A DNA stretch of 21,329 nucleotides from Endomicrobium sp. GTDB lineage: Bacteria; Elusimicrobiota; Endomicrobiia; Endomicrobiales; Endomicrobiaceae. The notes under the pieces are model-generated. The model made no database searches. It worked only from the letters and a program-made list of their open reading frames with translations, and was not told the origin of the DNA. Within the stretch, counting starts at the first letter, position 1. Every line of letters starts with the position of its first letter. Below, in pieces: positions 1 through 6,636 of this stretch. The position numbers were made by a program, and so were the translations under genes. The DNA is taken from assembly GCA_031264895.1 (NCBI GenBank), contig JAISDI010000023.1, positions 1-21,329 on the forward strand. The letters are read 5' to 3'.

Positions 1-83
1 GAATGACGAGGTATAGCAAACAAACTAAATATTGTCCAATTATTTTTATACGTCTGTTACGACAAACGGCGAAACGGCAACAT

Positions 84-117
84 GGTTCCCCGATTATAAA
101 ACATTCGGGGATTGACA
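84..117 (+). repeat. REP-like palindrome, copy 1
   Basis: TCCCCGA (87-93) pairs with TCGGGGA (105-111) around an 11-base loop and is followed by ttgacaac. It matches the pattern seen five times in the window: TGGAT-N-CCCGA, short AT-rich loop, TCGGG-N-ATGACAA. The layout resembles widespread bacterial short palindromes such as the dRS3-type repeats of Neisseria. No relationship is proven. Confidence 0.6.
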
Positions 118-187
118 ACAGTCCCCACACAGTTGTCATTGCGGCCATCCAGAGACAATGTTAAGCTGTTTTGCTATATTACTCTTA

Positions 188-326
188 GCTCTAATGGAAT
201 ATCTAGGTTTAACCGCCACACTGCAAATAAAGTTTGTCAGATTATACCGCGAGCCGCAATCCATTTTTAACTTGGATGCCTGCGAAGACAGAGATATAAA
301 GTTAAACCCAAAAATTCCATTAGAGC
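188..326. repeat. 139-bp MITE-like segment with 26-bp imperfect inverted ends
   Basis: The left end (188-213, beginning GCTCTAATGGAAT) and the reverse complement of the right end (301-326) agree at 23 of 26 positions by eye. The interior has no credible coding sequence. The outer 13 bases are identical on both sides. The same GCTCTAATGGAATATCT word recurs at 591 and 742, so the ends belong to a local family. A small non-autonomous transposable element is the simplest reading. I could not see a clear target-site duplication. Confidence 0.5.
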
Positions 327-354
327 TTTCTAAAAACCATCTTTTTTCCTTTGT

Positions 355-385
355 CGTCATCCCCGAGTGTCTTTATCGGGGATCC
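355..385 (-). repeat. REP-like palindrome, copy 2 (inverted)
   Basis: ATCCCCGA (359-366) pairs with TCGGGGAT (376-383) around a 9-base loop. The flanks are gtcgtc on the left and ccatg on the right, which is the family pattern in reverse orientation. Confidence 0.6.
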
Positions 386-421
386 ATGTTCGTCGTAAAA
401 CAAAAACTTCTTTAGTAAAAA

Positions 422-455
422 TGGATGCCCGATTACAAATTTCGGGCATGACAAA
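422..455 (+). repeat. REP-like palindrome, copy 3
   Basis: ATGCCCGA (425-432) pairs with TCGGGCAT (442-449) around a 9-base loop and is followed by gacaaac. The 28 bases 425-452 are the exact reverse complement of 2684-2711, so these two copies are sisters in opposite orientation. Confidence 0.7.
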
Positions 456-470
456 CAATATTTTAGAAGA

Positions 471-761
471 AAAACCTATTTGTTACCTTTTTTCCTATAC
501 TTTTTTTGACCTTTTTTATTTTGCATAACTCATTGTGTTTTCAATCTATTATTCTTCATCCTTTCTAATGGTTTCCATTAGAAAATTTTAGCTCTAATGG
601 AATATCTGGGATTATTTTAGAAAAACCTATTTGTTACCTTTTTTCCTATGCTTTTTTTGACCTTTTTTATTTTGCATAAATCATTGTGTTTTAAATCTAT
701 TATTCTTCATTATTTCTAATGGTTTCCATTAGAAAATTTTAGCTCTAATGGAATATCTGGG
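471..761. repeat. Direct repeat, two 140-bp copies at 151-bp period, each with a three-arm hairpin
   Basis: Bases 471-610 and 622-761 are nearly identical, with only a few substitutions. Each copy ends in three complementary arms. In copy 1, TTTCTAATGG (562-571) pairs with CCATTAGAAA (575-584) across a TTT loop. The middle arm can instead pair with TCTAATGGAA (593-602). The same arms lie 151 bases further on in copy 2 (713-722, 726-735, 744-753). The two folds are mutually exclusive. The unit shares its end word with the segment at 188-326. No coding function is visible. Confidence 0.75.
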
Positions 762-833
762 TTAAAAGGCGGGGAAAAACTGGAAACCAAGAATATGTAA
801 AGATTTTGCCTTCTGAATTTTATATGAATTCAA

Positions 834-1490
834 CTATTTGCAGTTACGGATCAAGTCGATGGCTTGTTTTGCGTTTGGGGAGGAAAATATATAGTTTCCG
901 CTTACTAAAACGTCTGCGCCGGCATTGATACATTGCAAGCCCGTTTGCGCGTTTATGCCGCCGTCTACTTCAATCAGGCAGTCTAATTTGTTTTCATCGA
1001 TCGTTTTTCTGAGTTCGGTTATTTTTGGGAGCATATCAGGCATAAAAGATTGTCCGCCAAAACCCGGTTCTACCGTCATTATTAAAACCAAATCTAAATG
1101 CGGCAGAAGCTCTTTTATTTCGGAAACCGGCGTTTTAGGTTTTATCGATATGCCGGCTTTTATTGCGGCATTTTTTATATCTTTTATAAGCCGCTTTTTG
1201 TCAGCTTCGATTTCATTGTGAAAAGTTATCAAATCTGCTCCGGCTTTTTGAAACTCTTTCCAGTATTTTTCCGGTTCTTTTATCATAAGATGAACGTCAA
1301 AAAATAAGTCCGTAACTTTTCTTACGGATTTAACAACAACGGGGCCTATTGTGATGTTCGGCACAAAATGTCCGTCCATGACGTCTATGTGTACCCAATC
1401 GGCTCCCGCGTCGCCGATCATCTTAATATCTTCGCCGAGATTTGAAAAATCAGCGGACAATATTGAAGGCGCTACCAGTATTTTTTTCAT
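834..1490 (-). CDS. rpe: Ribulose-phosphate 3-epimerase
   Basis: This cytosolic enzyme interconverts D-ribulose 5-phosphate and D-xylulose 5-phosphate in the pentose phosphate pathway. The 218-residue protein has the full TIM-barrel family pattern: APSILSADF near the start, HIDVMDGHFVPNITIGP (34-50), DVHLM (65-69), MTVEPGFGGQSF (138-149) and EVDGGI (174-179). By family knowledge the metal ligands are His34, Asp36, His67 and Asp176, with the two aspartates acting as acid and base; all are present. The length is typical. The ATG follows the stop of the PASTA gene after one base (TGAAATG), so translation is probably coupled and the two genes are co-transcribed. I see no clear terminator downstream, only the hairpin repeats starting about 70 bases further on. 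Confidence 0.97.
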   Translation of the reverse strand: MKKILVAPSILSADFSNLGEDIKMIGDAGADWVHIDVMDGHFVPNITIGPVVVKSVRKVTDLFFDVHLMIKEPEKYWKEFQKAGADLITFHNEIEADKKRLIKDIKNAAIKAGISIKPKTPVSEIKELLPHLDLVLIMTVEPGFGGQSFMPDMLPKITELRKTIDENKLDCLIEVDGGINAQTGLQCINAGADVLVSGNYIFSSPNAKQAIDLIRNCK

Positions 1491-1491
1491 T

Positions 1492-2439
1492 TCAGTTTAA
1501 AATTACATCCTCGATAAAAACTTTGTTGATATACACTTTAACTATGGCATCTCCTTTTGTCTGCAAAGGAATAGAAATTTTCGTTCCGGGCTTTCTCACG
1601 GCGTTTAAAACGGTCTTTTCGCCGTTATCATCGGTAAGAACAAGCCGTATTCTTTTGCTGCCGCCGGCGTTTGGCATCGAATAATTAAAAACCGTTTCGC
1701 TTAAAGATTTTTCGGACTTTGTTTCAGCCGCCACATAAAACGTTACGCTTTCAAACTTTGAAATATCAGTATCGGCTTCCGGGTATTGCCTTATTATGTT
1801 TCCCGGCAGAACTGCCGCTGAAGGCTCGCTTTTCATCTCTGCGGTTATGCTTTCTTTAACTGCCCACTCTTTTGCATCAGTTCCTTTTTTACCGGCAAAA
1901 TTAGGCATTAAAAGTATGCCTTCCGGCGGGATTCCGTCCGATATGACAAGGTTTATTACCGCATCTTTATCAACAGAAGAACCTGCCGGCGGATCCTGAG
2001 ACAAAACTATTCCTTTCTCTTTTACCACAGAATATTTTCTTGAAATTTCGCCTATCATCAAAACCGAAGATTTTAAACTAATGTCTGCGGCGCGCACTGT
2101 CTGCCCTTTTAAGTCCGGAACGTAAATCATTTCGCCGCCTTGACTTATCGTAACTTTTATGACTTTTCCTTCTCTTACGTTCATTCCGGCAGGAGGCGCC
2201 TGACGCAAAACCATTCCCGCAGGAACGTTATTGTTAAACTCTTCGCCTTCTTTCCTAAGCCCCATACCGAGCGCCGACATTTCTTCGACGGCTTCGATAA
2301 GACTTTTTCCTGTAATGTCCGGGAGAACTATCTCCTTTTTGGAATGTATGACGGAATTCATTACGGCATTAAACGAATAATACACTGCCGCGGCTATAAC
2401 AGCCAACACTAAAAATACCAATGCAATTTTTTTTAGCAA
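1492..2439 (-). CDS. Membrane-anchored PASTA-domain protein without kinase domain
   Basis: The 315-residue protein has a short basic start and one membrane segment (about 5-25), then three PASTA-like repeats in the periplasm: 36-101 (VLPDITGKS...), 104-168 (YVPDLKGQT...) and a weaker one at 174-237 (LMPNFAGKK...). A beta-rich domain of about 75 residues (240-315) ends it. PASTA domains in Ser/Thr kinases and penicillin-binding proteins bind peptidoglycan fragments or beta-lactams. Here there is no kinase or transpeptidase domain, so a cell-wall binding role is inferred only. The start is TTG: AAGGAGGAGC lies 7-8 bases upstream (about 2446-2455) and no in-frame ATG fits the membrane segment. 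rpe follows after one base; in many bacteria rpe lies near PASTA-kinase genes, which may explain the pairing. Confidence 0.88.
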   Translation of the reverse strand: MLKKIALVFLVLAVIAAAVYYSFNAVMNSVIHSKKEIVLPDITGKSLIEAVEEMSALGMGLRKEGEEFNNNVPAGMVLRQAPPAGMNVREGKVIKVTISQGGEMIYVPDLKGQTVRAADISLKSSVLMIGEISRKYSVVKEKGIVLSQDPPAGSSVDKDAVINLVISDGIPPEGILLMPNFAGKKGTDAKEWAVKESITAEMKSEPSAAVLPGNIIRQYPEADTDISKFESVTFYVAAETKSEKSLSETVFNYSMPNAGGSKRIRLVLTDDNGEKTVLNAVRKPGTKISIPLQTKGDAIVKVYINKVFIEDVILN

Positions 2440-2500
2440 TTGAAAGCTCCTCCTTACAGGAACAGATTAATTAGTAGTGAGTAGTTAGTAATTAGTAATT

Positions 2501-2566
2501 AACGACGACTACAACGACAAAGGCAACGGCAAAAGCAAAAGCAGAAACAAAGGCAACGGCAACGAC
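2501..2566 (+). repeat. Degenerate hexamer tandem array
   Basis: Eleven consecutive hexamers can be read in phase: aacgac, gactac, aacgac, aaaggc, aacggc, aaaagc, aaaagc, agaaac, aaaggc, aacggc, aacgac. Nearly all fit AA[ACG][AG][AG]C. A related word (taacggcgacgac on the minus strand) occurs near 18448-18462, between the AlbA_2 gene and tpsB. Confidence 0.55.
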
Positions 2567-2577
2567 GACCACCCCGT

Positions 2578-2613
2578 CAGAGACTTTGTCTCTGCCACCC
2601 CTCCATAGAGGGG
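2578..2613. repeat. Two adjacent short hairpins
   Basis: CAGAGAC (2578-2584) pairs with GTCTCTG (2588-2594) across TTT. CCCCTC (2598-2603) pairs with GAGGGG (2608-2613) across CATA. There is no T-run after either on the minus strand, so they are not typical terminators. They look like parts of a dispersed intergenic repeat. Confidence 0.6.
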
Positions 2614-2629
2614 AATTACGACGACAAAA

Positions 2630-2662
2630 TGGATTCCCGATAAAAACTTTCGGGAATGACAA
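2630..2662 (+). repeat. REP-like palindrome, copy 4
   Basis: ATTCCCGA (2633-2640) pairs with TCGGGAAT (2650-2657) around a 9-base loop, with tgg before and gacaaac after. It is in the same orientation as copies 1 and 3. Confidence 0.65.
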
Positions 2663-2680
2663 ACGAGTGGAATAATTTTT

Positions 2681-2713
2681 GTCGTCATGCCCGAAATTTG
2701 TAATCGGGCATGT
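2681..2713 (-). repeat. REP-like palindrome, copy 5 (inverted)
   Basis: ATGCCCGA (2687-2694) pairs with TCGGGCAT (2704-2711) around a 9-base loop. Bases 2684-2711 are the exact reverse complement of 425-452. Copies 4 and 5 stand head to head about 20 bp apart, as paired REP elements often do. Confidence 0.7.
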
Positions 2714-2796
2714 TAAATACAAATCAATGGGTTGATTACGACACGGCAAAGACTAAAAGGAACACTGCCTTTCTAACTTGCCGTCTGCAAAGACCG

Positions 2797-3801
2797 CTAG
2801 GACTTTTTTATCCAGGACATTTGTGCGCGAAGTCTTGCGCCTACTTTTTCTACAAGTCTTGCGGATATGTTTTCTCTTTCTTTTTTGAAAAAAGGTCTGC
2901 CGTCTGCGTTTTCTTTAAGCCATGCGTCCGCGAATTTTCCTGATTGAATATCGGCAAGAACTTTTTTCATTTCTTCTCTTGTTTTATCGTTTATTATTCT
3001 TTTTCCGCTTACGTACTCGCCGTATTCAGCAGTATCGGAAATCGAATAGTTCATTCTGCCTATGCCGCCTTCAAATATTAAGTCTACTATAAGTTTAACT
3101 TCATGCAGACATTCAAAATATGCTATTTCCGGCTGGTATCCCGCTGCTACGAGAGTTTCAAAACCTGAATTTATCAACTCTACCAACCCTCCGCAAAGCA
3201 CTACCTGTTCTCCGAATAAATCGGTTTCCGTTTCTTCGGCAAAAGTTGTTTCAAGCACGCCGCCTCTTGTGCCGCCTATACCTTTCGCATAAGCCAAAGC
3301 AAACTCTTTTGCTTTCCCGCTTGCATTTTGTTCGACTGCAATAAGGCATGGAACGCCTTTTCCTTCTTCGTACTGTCTTCTTACCAAATGTCCCGGGCCT
3401 TTTGGCGCTATCATTATTACGTCCAAATCTTCCGTTGGGACTATTTGTTTAAAACGAATATTAAACCCGTGTGAAAAACTTAAAACCGCGCCTTTTTTTA
3501 TATTAGGTTTTATGTCTTCTTCCCAAACTTTTTTCTGGGCTTCGTCCGGCAAAAGTATATGAACCCAATCGGCCTGCTTAACGGCTTCGGCAACGCTTAC
3601 GGGCTTCCAGCCGTCTTCAACGGCTTTTTTATAATTGTCCCCGCCTTCTCTTTGCGCAACAATAACGTTTAAACCCGAATTTTTAAGATTTAAAGCGTGC
3701 GCATGTCCCTGACTGCCGTATCCCAAAACCGCAATTGTTTTTCCCTTCAAAAGATTTAAATCCGCGTCATTTTCATAGTACATCTTAGCTTCTTTTTCCA
3801 T
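2797..3801 (-). CDS. ilvC: Ketol-acid reductoisomerase, class I short form
   Basis: IlvC isomerises and reduces acetolactate or acetohydroxybutyrate to the dihydroxy acids of valine and isoleucine synthesis. The 334-residue length fits the short class I form. The nucleotide-binding motif GYGSQGHAHA is at 27-36. Family catalytic and Mg residues are present: His111 in SHGFNI, Lys134 in APKGPGH, Asp194 and Glu198 in TETDLFGEQ, Glu230 and Glu234 in YFECLHE, Ser255. The cofactor loop AQREGGDNYKKA (49-60) is unusual. The two serines that bind the NADPH 2'-phosphate in the common RKGSxSW form are Gly54 and Asn56, and acidic Glu52 and Asp55 are added, which suggests NADH use (inferred). AAGGAG lies 6 bases before the first ATG and supports it over Met7. 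It is the last gene of the ilv cluster. Confidence 0.97.
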   Translation of the reverse strand: MEKEAKMYYENDADLNLLKGKTIAVLGYGSQGHAHALNLKNSGLNVIVAQREGGDNYKKAVEDGWKPVSVAEAVKQADWVHILLPDEAQKKVWEEDIKPNIKKGAVLSFSHGFNIRFKQIVPTEDLDVIMIAPKGPGHLVRRQYEEGKGVPCLIAVEQNASGKAKEFALAYAKGIGGTRGGVLETTFAEETETDLFGEQVVLCGGLVELINSGFETLVAAGYQPEIAYFECLHEVKLIVDLIFEGGIGRMNYSISDTAEYGEYVSGKRIINDKTREEMKKVLADIQSGKFADAWLKENADGRPFFKKERENISARLVEKVGARLRAQMSWIKKS

Positions 3802-3826
3802 TCTGTTTCTCCTTGACTGTTGTAAT

Positions 3827-4327
3827 TTATTTGCTTTTTTTTGTTTTTGCGGGCGCTTTTTTTGCCGGCTGCTTTTTCTGCGCAGGTTTTGGCTGTGCAG
3901 ACTTTCCCGCCGCCTGCTTTTCTTTTTCTCCCGCAGCTTCTATTTTTGCCAGTTCCGCGGCAAGTTCCTTTTCATAAAAACCGTCGCTTACTTTGTTTTC
4001 TTTCTGCTCTTCGGTCAAAAGTTCGTCAAACTGGCTGCCGTACAGTTTTGGAAGATTTTTTATTTTTTCTCGGGTCTGCTTTATCTCTGTGTTTCTACGT
4101 TCGACAAGGGAAGAATTTTTATCCTTTATCGCAATGTCTCTGTCTTTTATAAGTTTTTGAAGCTGTATTTGAAGTTCTTCTTTCTCGTCTGAATATTCGG
4201 CGCGAAGTTTTTCGCTTTCGTTAGCTTGCTCGTCCGTTAAATTGTATGTCCTCTGCGCATAAACAATATTGCAAAAACAAGACAGTGAAACGACGGCGGC
4301 ACAACAAAAAACGATAAAGATCTTCAT
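3827..4327 (-). CDS. Secreted helical protein with two LTxxQ motifs, Spy/CpxP-like
   Basis: The 166-residue protein starts with a signal peptide (hydrophobic 3-23, cleavage probably after VYA, residue 24). The mature part is helical and highly charged, with LTDEQ at 30-34 and LTEEQ at 104-108. The two LTxxQ motifs flanking a coiled-coil stretch are the mark of the Spy/CpxP family of periplasmic chaperones and stress sensors. Similarity beyond the motifs and helix pattern cannot be judged by eye. A Lys/Ala/Pro-rich tail (about 135-166) resembles histone H1 tails and is unusual for Spy. It lies between ilvN (48 bp) and ilvC (25 bp) with its own ribosome site (AAAGGGG), so it is probably co-transcribed with branched-chain amino acid genes. 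Its role there is unknown. Confidence 0.75.
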   Translation of the reverse strand: MKIFIVFCCAAVVSLSCFCNIVYAQRTYNLTDEQANESEKLRAEYSDEKEELQIQLQKLIKDRDIAIKDKNSSLVERRNTEIKQTREKIKNLPKLYGSQFDELLTEEQKENKVSDGFYEKELAAELAKIEAAGEKEKQAAGKSAQPKPAQKKQPAKKAPAKTKKSK

Positions 4328-4375
4328 ATCAACCCCTTTGCTTCTTTTTTACGAGAATAATAAATGTATGATAAT

Positions 4376-4855
4376 TTATCTGCCGCCTCTCGCTAAGGCG
4401 ACTTCACCGGTTCTGCAAACTTCTTTTATGCCGTAAGGCATTACCATTCTTATGAACGCCTCGATTTTTTCTTCGTCTCCGGTAACTTCTACAATAATTG
4501 AATCCTGCGATATGTCGATTATTCTGGTTCTGAAAATTCCGACCATCTGCATAATTTCCGCGCGGTTTGATTTAGTTATGTTTATTTTTACAAGCGCAAG
4601 GCCTCTTTCGACATAATCGACTTCGCTGAAATCGTTGACTTTTATGACGTCCACAAGTTTGTTGAGCTGTTTTGTCACCTGTTCCAGAATGGATTCGTCT
4701 CCTTTAACCATTATCGTCATTCTTGATATGGCTGGGTCTTCGGTTTCGCCTACGGCCAGAGAGTCTATGTTAAACCCGCGCGCCGCAAACAAAGTCGCTA
4801 TTCTTGCCAAAACTCCGAATTTGTTTTCAACTAAAACAGAAATTGTGTGACGCAT
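4376..4855 (-). CDS. ilvN: Acetolactate synthase small (regulatory) subunit
   Basis: IlvN activates the large subunit and gives feedback control by valine. The 159-residue protein has an N-terminal ACT domain (about 2-76) with the start RHTISVLVENKFGVLARI, then the C-terminal domain (about 82-155, LVKINITKSNR...). In E. coli IlvH, residues around Asn11, Gly14 and Asn29 bind valine. The matching residues Asn11, Gly14 and Asn29 are present, so valine inhibition is likely, though inferred. AGGAGG overlaps the ilvB stop codon (TAGGAGG) and lies 5-6 bases before the ATG. Only 8 bases separate the genes, so the two subunits should be made together. Confidence 0.96.
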   Translation of the reverse strand: MRHTISVLVENKFGVLARIATLFAARGFNIDSLAVGETEDPAISRMTIMVKGDESILEQVTKQLNKLVDVIKVNDFSEVDYVERGLALVKINITKSNRAEIMQMVGIFRTRIIDISQDSIIVEVTGDEEKIEAFIRMVMPYGIKEVCRTGEVALARGGR

Positions 4856-4863
4856 TTATCCTC

Positions 4864-6597
4864 CTAACCGTTAGCTCTCGTTATGATATCGTCAAGCGAA
4901 GCACCCGCCGGAACCATAGGAAAAATATTTTCTTCGATCTCGACCCAGATATCGATAATGACAGAATTTTTTGTCTCAAGCATTTTTTTAAGAGCCGGTT
5001 CAACGTCTTTTTTATCGGTAACGCGTATGCCCAACGCCCCGTAAGACTGCGCCCACTTCACAAAATCCGGAATATATACGGGACAGGTGGCTCTGTTTGG
5101 CGTATTGCATAAAGGAGGGCAGTCTTTACGTCTGGAAAGGCACGTATGAGAGTACCTTTTTCCGTAAAACATTTCCTGCCACTGCCGCACGTTCCCGAGA
5201 TAATGATTGTTGAGTATAACGACTTTAACGTCGACTTCGTTCGATATAGCGACAGCCATTTCCTGCATGTTCATCTGAAACGAGCCGTCTCCGGCAATAA
5301 CAACGACATCTTTATCAGGATTTCCGAATTTTGCGCCTATGCCGGCTGGATAACCGTAACCCATTGTGCCAAGCCCGCCGGAACTTAAAAATAACTTCGA
5401 TCGTTTTGCTTTATAATACTGCGCCGCCCACATTTGATGCTGCCCCACTTCCGTGGCGACTATGGCTTCGCCTTTTGTAAGTTCGGATATTTTTTCTATG
5501 ACATACTGGGGATGAAGTTTATCGTCGTTTTTTTCATACGACAAAGGATGTTCTTTTTTCCAGCCGTCTATACGTTTGAGCCATTCTTTTCTTTCTTTAT
5601 TTTCAATTTGTCCCGCCATATCTTTTAAAACAGTTTTTGCGTCGCCGACAACAGGAATATCGATTTCAACGATTTTTGATATGGCGGCGGGATCTATGTC
5701 AATGTGAATGATCTTGGCTTCCCTCGCAAAATCGCAGACTTTGCCGGTACATCTGTCGTCAAACCTTGCGCCGACGGCAATAATTATATCGGCAGCCTGT
5801 ATGGCTTTATTTGCGCAATAAGTTCCGTGCATACCCAACATTCCCAAACTAAGTTCCGTGTCTAAAGGATAAGCTCCTATGCCCAGCAATGTGTTTGTTA
5901 CCGGAATTTCTGCTTTTTGCGATATTTCCAAAACCTCTTTTTCCGCTCCGGAAACCACGACGCCTGCGCCTATATATAAAATCGGCCTTTCACTTTTATT
6001 TATGGCGTCCGCAGCTCTTTTTATCTGTCCGGGATGTCCGTTATATGTGGGCTTATACGAGCGTATTTCCGCTTTTTCAGGGTATACGAATTTGCATTTT
6101 CCTCTTTGAACGTCAAGCGGTATGTCAACTAAAACAGGTCCCGGTCTTCCCGTTGAAGCTATATAAAATGCTTCCTTTATAGTTTTTGCAAGCTCTTTTA
6201 CGTCTTTAACAAGAAAATTGTGTTTTGTTACCGGCCTTGTTATTCCGGTAATGTCGGCTTCCTGAAAAGCGTCCTGGCCTATCACTGCTGTGGAAACCTG
6301 TCCGGTAAAAGCGACCATCGGAACGGAATCCATATACGCCGTAGCAAGTCCCGTAACTAAATTTGTGGCGCCCGGCCCGGAAGTCGCTATACATACTCCG
6401 GTTTTTCCGGTAGAACGCGCGTATCCGTCCGCCATATGCGCGGCAGCTTGTTCGTGTCTGACTAAAATAAAATTTAATCCAGAACCGTGAATAGCGTCAA
6501 AAATCGGCAATGCCTGCCCGCCCGGAAGGCCGAACACTACTTCAACTTTTTCCTTTAATAAGCTTTCAACTAAAATTTGTGCGCCTGTCTTTTCCAT
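4864..6597 (-). CDS. ilvB: Acetolactate synthase large (catalytic) subunit with Cys-rich insertion
   Basis: This ThDP-dependent enzyme condenses two pyruvates to acetolactate, or pyruvate with 2-oxobutyrate to acetohydroxybutyrate. The 577 residues show the ThDP N-domain with catalytic Glu49 in RHEQAA, SGPGATN (73-79), the central domain and the ThDP/Mg motif GDGSF...NN (436-464). I start at the ATG at 6597, not at an upstream in-frame GTG at 6630, because AAAAGGAGGG lies just before it with good spacing. The odd part is residues 486-505, where four cysteines (486, 493, 497, 505) lie between RYSHT and VYIPDFVKWAQSYG. The E. coli enzymes have a much shorter, Cys-free link there, as I recall them. 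ilvN follows after 8 bp. Confidence 0.96.
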   Translation of the reverse strand: MEKTGAQILVESLLKEKVEVVFGLPGGQALPIFDAIHGSGLNFILVRHEQAAAHMADGYARSTGKTGVCIATSGPGATNLVTGLATAYMDSVPMVAFTGQVSTAVIGQDAFQEADITGITRPVTKHNFLVKDVKELAKTIKEAFYIASTGRPGPVLVDIPLDVQRGKCKFVYPEKAEIRSYKPTYNGHPGQIKRAADAINKSERPILYIGAGVVVSGAEKEVLEISQKAEIPVTNTLLGIGAYPLDTELSLGMLGMHGTYCANKAIQAADIIIAVGARFDDRCTGKVCDFAREAKIIHIDIDPAAISKIVEIDIPVVGDAKTVLKDMAGQIENKERKEWLKRIDGWKKEHPLSYEKNDDKLHPQYVIEKISELTKGEAIVATEVGQHQMWAAQYYKAKRSKLFLSSGGLGTMGYGYPAGIGAKFGNPDKDVVVIAGDGSFQMNMQEMAVAISNEVDVKVVILNNHYLGNVRQWQEMFYGKRYSHTCLSRRKDCPPLCNTPNRATCPVYIPDFVKWAQSYGALGIRVTDKKDVEPALKKMLETKNSVIIDIWVEIEENIFPMVPAGASLDDIITRANG

Positions 6598-6614
6598 AGC
6601 GTTTACCCTCCTTT

Positions 6615-6636
6615 TAGGGTGTGTGAACACGCCCTA
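6615..6636. other. Imperfect palindrome before ilvB
   Basis: TAGGGTGTG (6615-6623) and CACGCCCTA (6628-6636) form a 9-bp stem with one weak pair (a G-T wobble on the plus strand, C-A on the transcribed strand). It overlaps the stop codon of the upstream lipoprotein gene and lies just ahead of the ilvB ribosome site. No T-run follows, so it is not a standard terminator. It could be an operator or mRNA processing site, or simply chance. Confidence 0.35.

Larger units (their letters stand above)
1..833. other. Repeat-rich intergenic stretch without a convincing gene
   Basis: No ORF here has a ribosome site, codon pattern or family resemblance that I trust. The two longest ones (minus 136-360, plus 158-415) run through repeat sequence on opposite strands. 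The stretch holds three REP-like palindromes (84-117, 355-385, 422-455), a segment with inverted ends (188-326) and a duplicated hairpin unit (471-761). The first bases (gaatgacgag) could be the right edge of another REP-like copy. It lies downstream of rpe, so part of it may form the 3' end of that transcript. I see no tRNA, rRNA or CRISPR array. Confidence 0.7.
2440..2796. other. 357-bp intergenic region made of small repeats
   Basis: This gap separates ilvC from the PASTA-rpe pair. From left to right it holds the PASTA gene's ribosome site, short ttagtaa repeats (about 2470-2500), a hexamer array (2501-2566), two hairpins (2578-2594 and 2598-2613) and two REP-like palindromes (2630-2662, 2681-2713). 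An open frame across it on the minus strand (2492-2749) only reflects the repeats, with long runs of Val and Ala, and I do not call it a gene. I found no clear terminator for ilvC and no strong promoter for the PASTA gene. Confidence 0.7.

Noticed and set aside
136..415. Overlapping ORFs on both strands near the left end
   Set aside because: Both cross the inverted-end segment and REP-like hairpins, and neither has a ribosome site or a known domain.
471..761. CRISPR-like array
   Set aside because: There are only two long near-identical copies and no short repeats separated by unique spacers.
2492..2749. 85-codon minus-strand ORF in the ilvC/PASTA gap
   Set aside because: It is a translation of hexamer repeats and palindromes (runs of Val and Ala) with no ribosome site or family resemblance.
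6597..6630. Eleven-codon N-terminal extension of ilvB from an upstream GTG
   Set aside because: The ribosome site AAAAGGAGGG lies inside the extension and points to the ATG at 6597, where family members begin.
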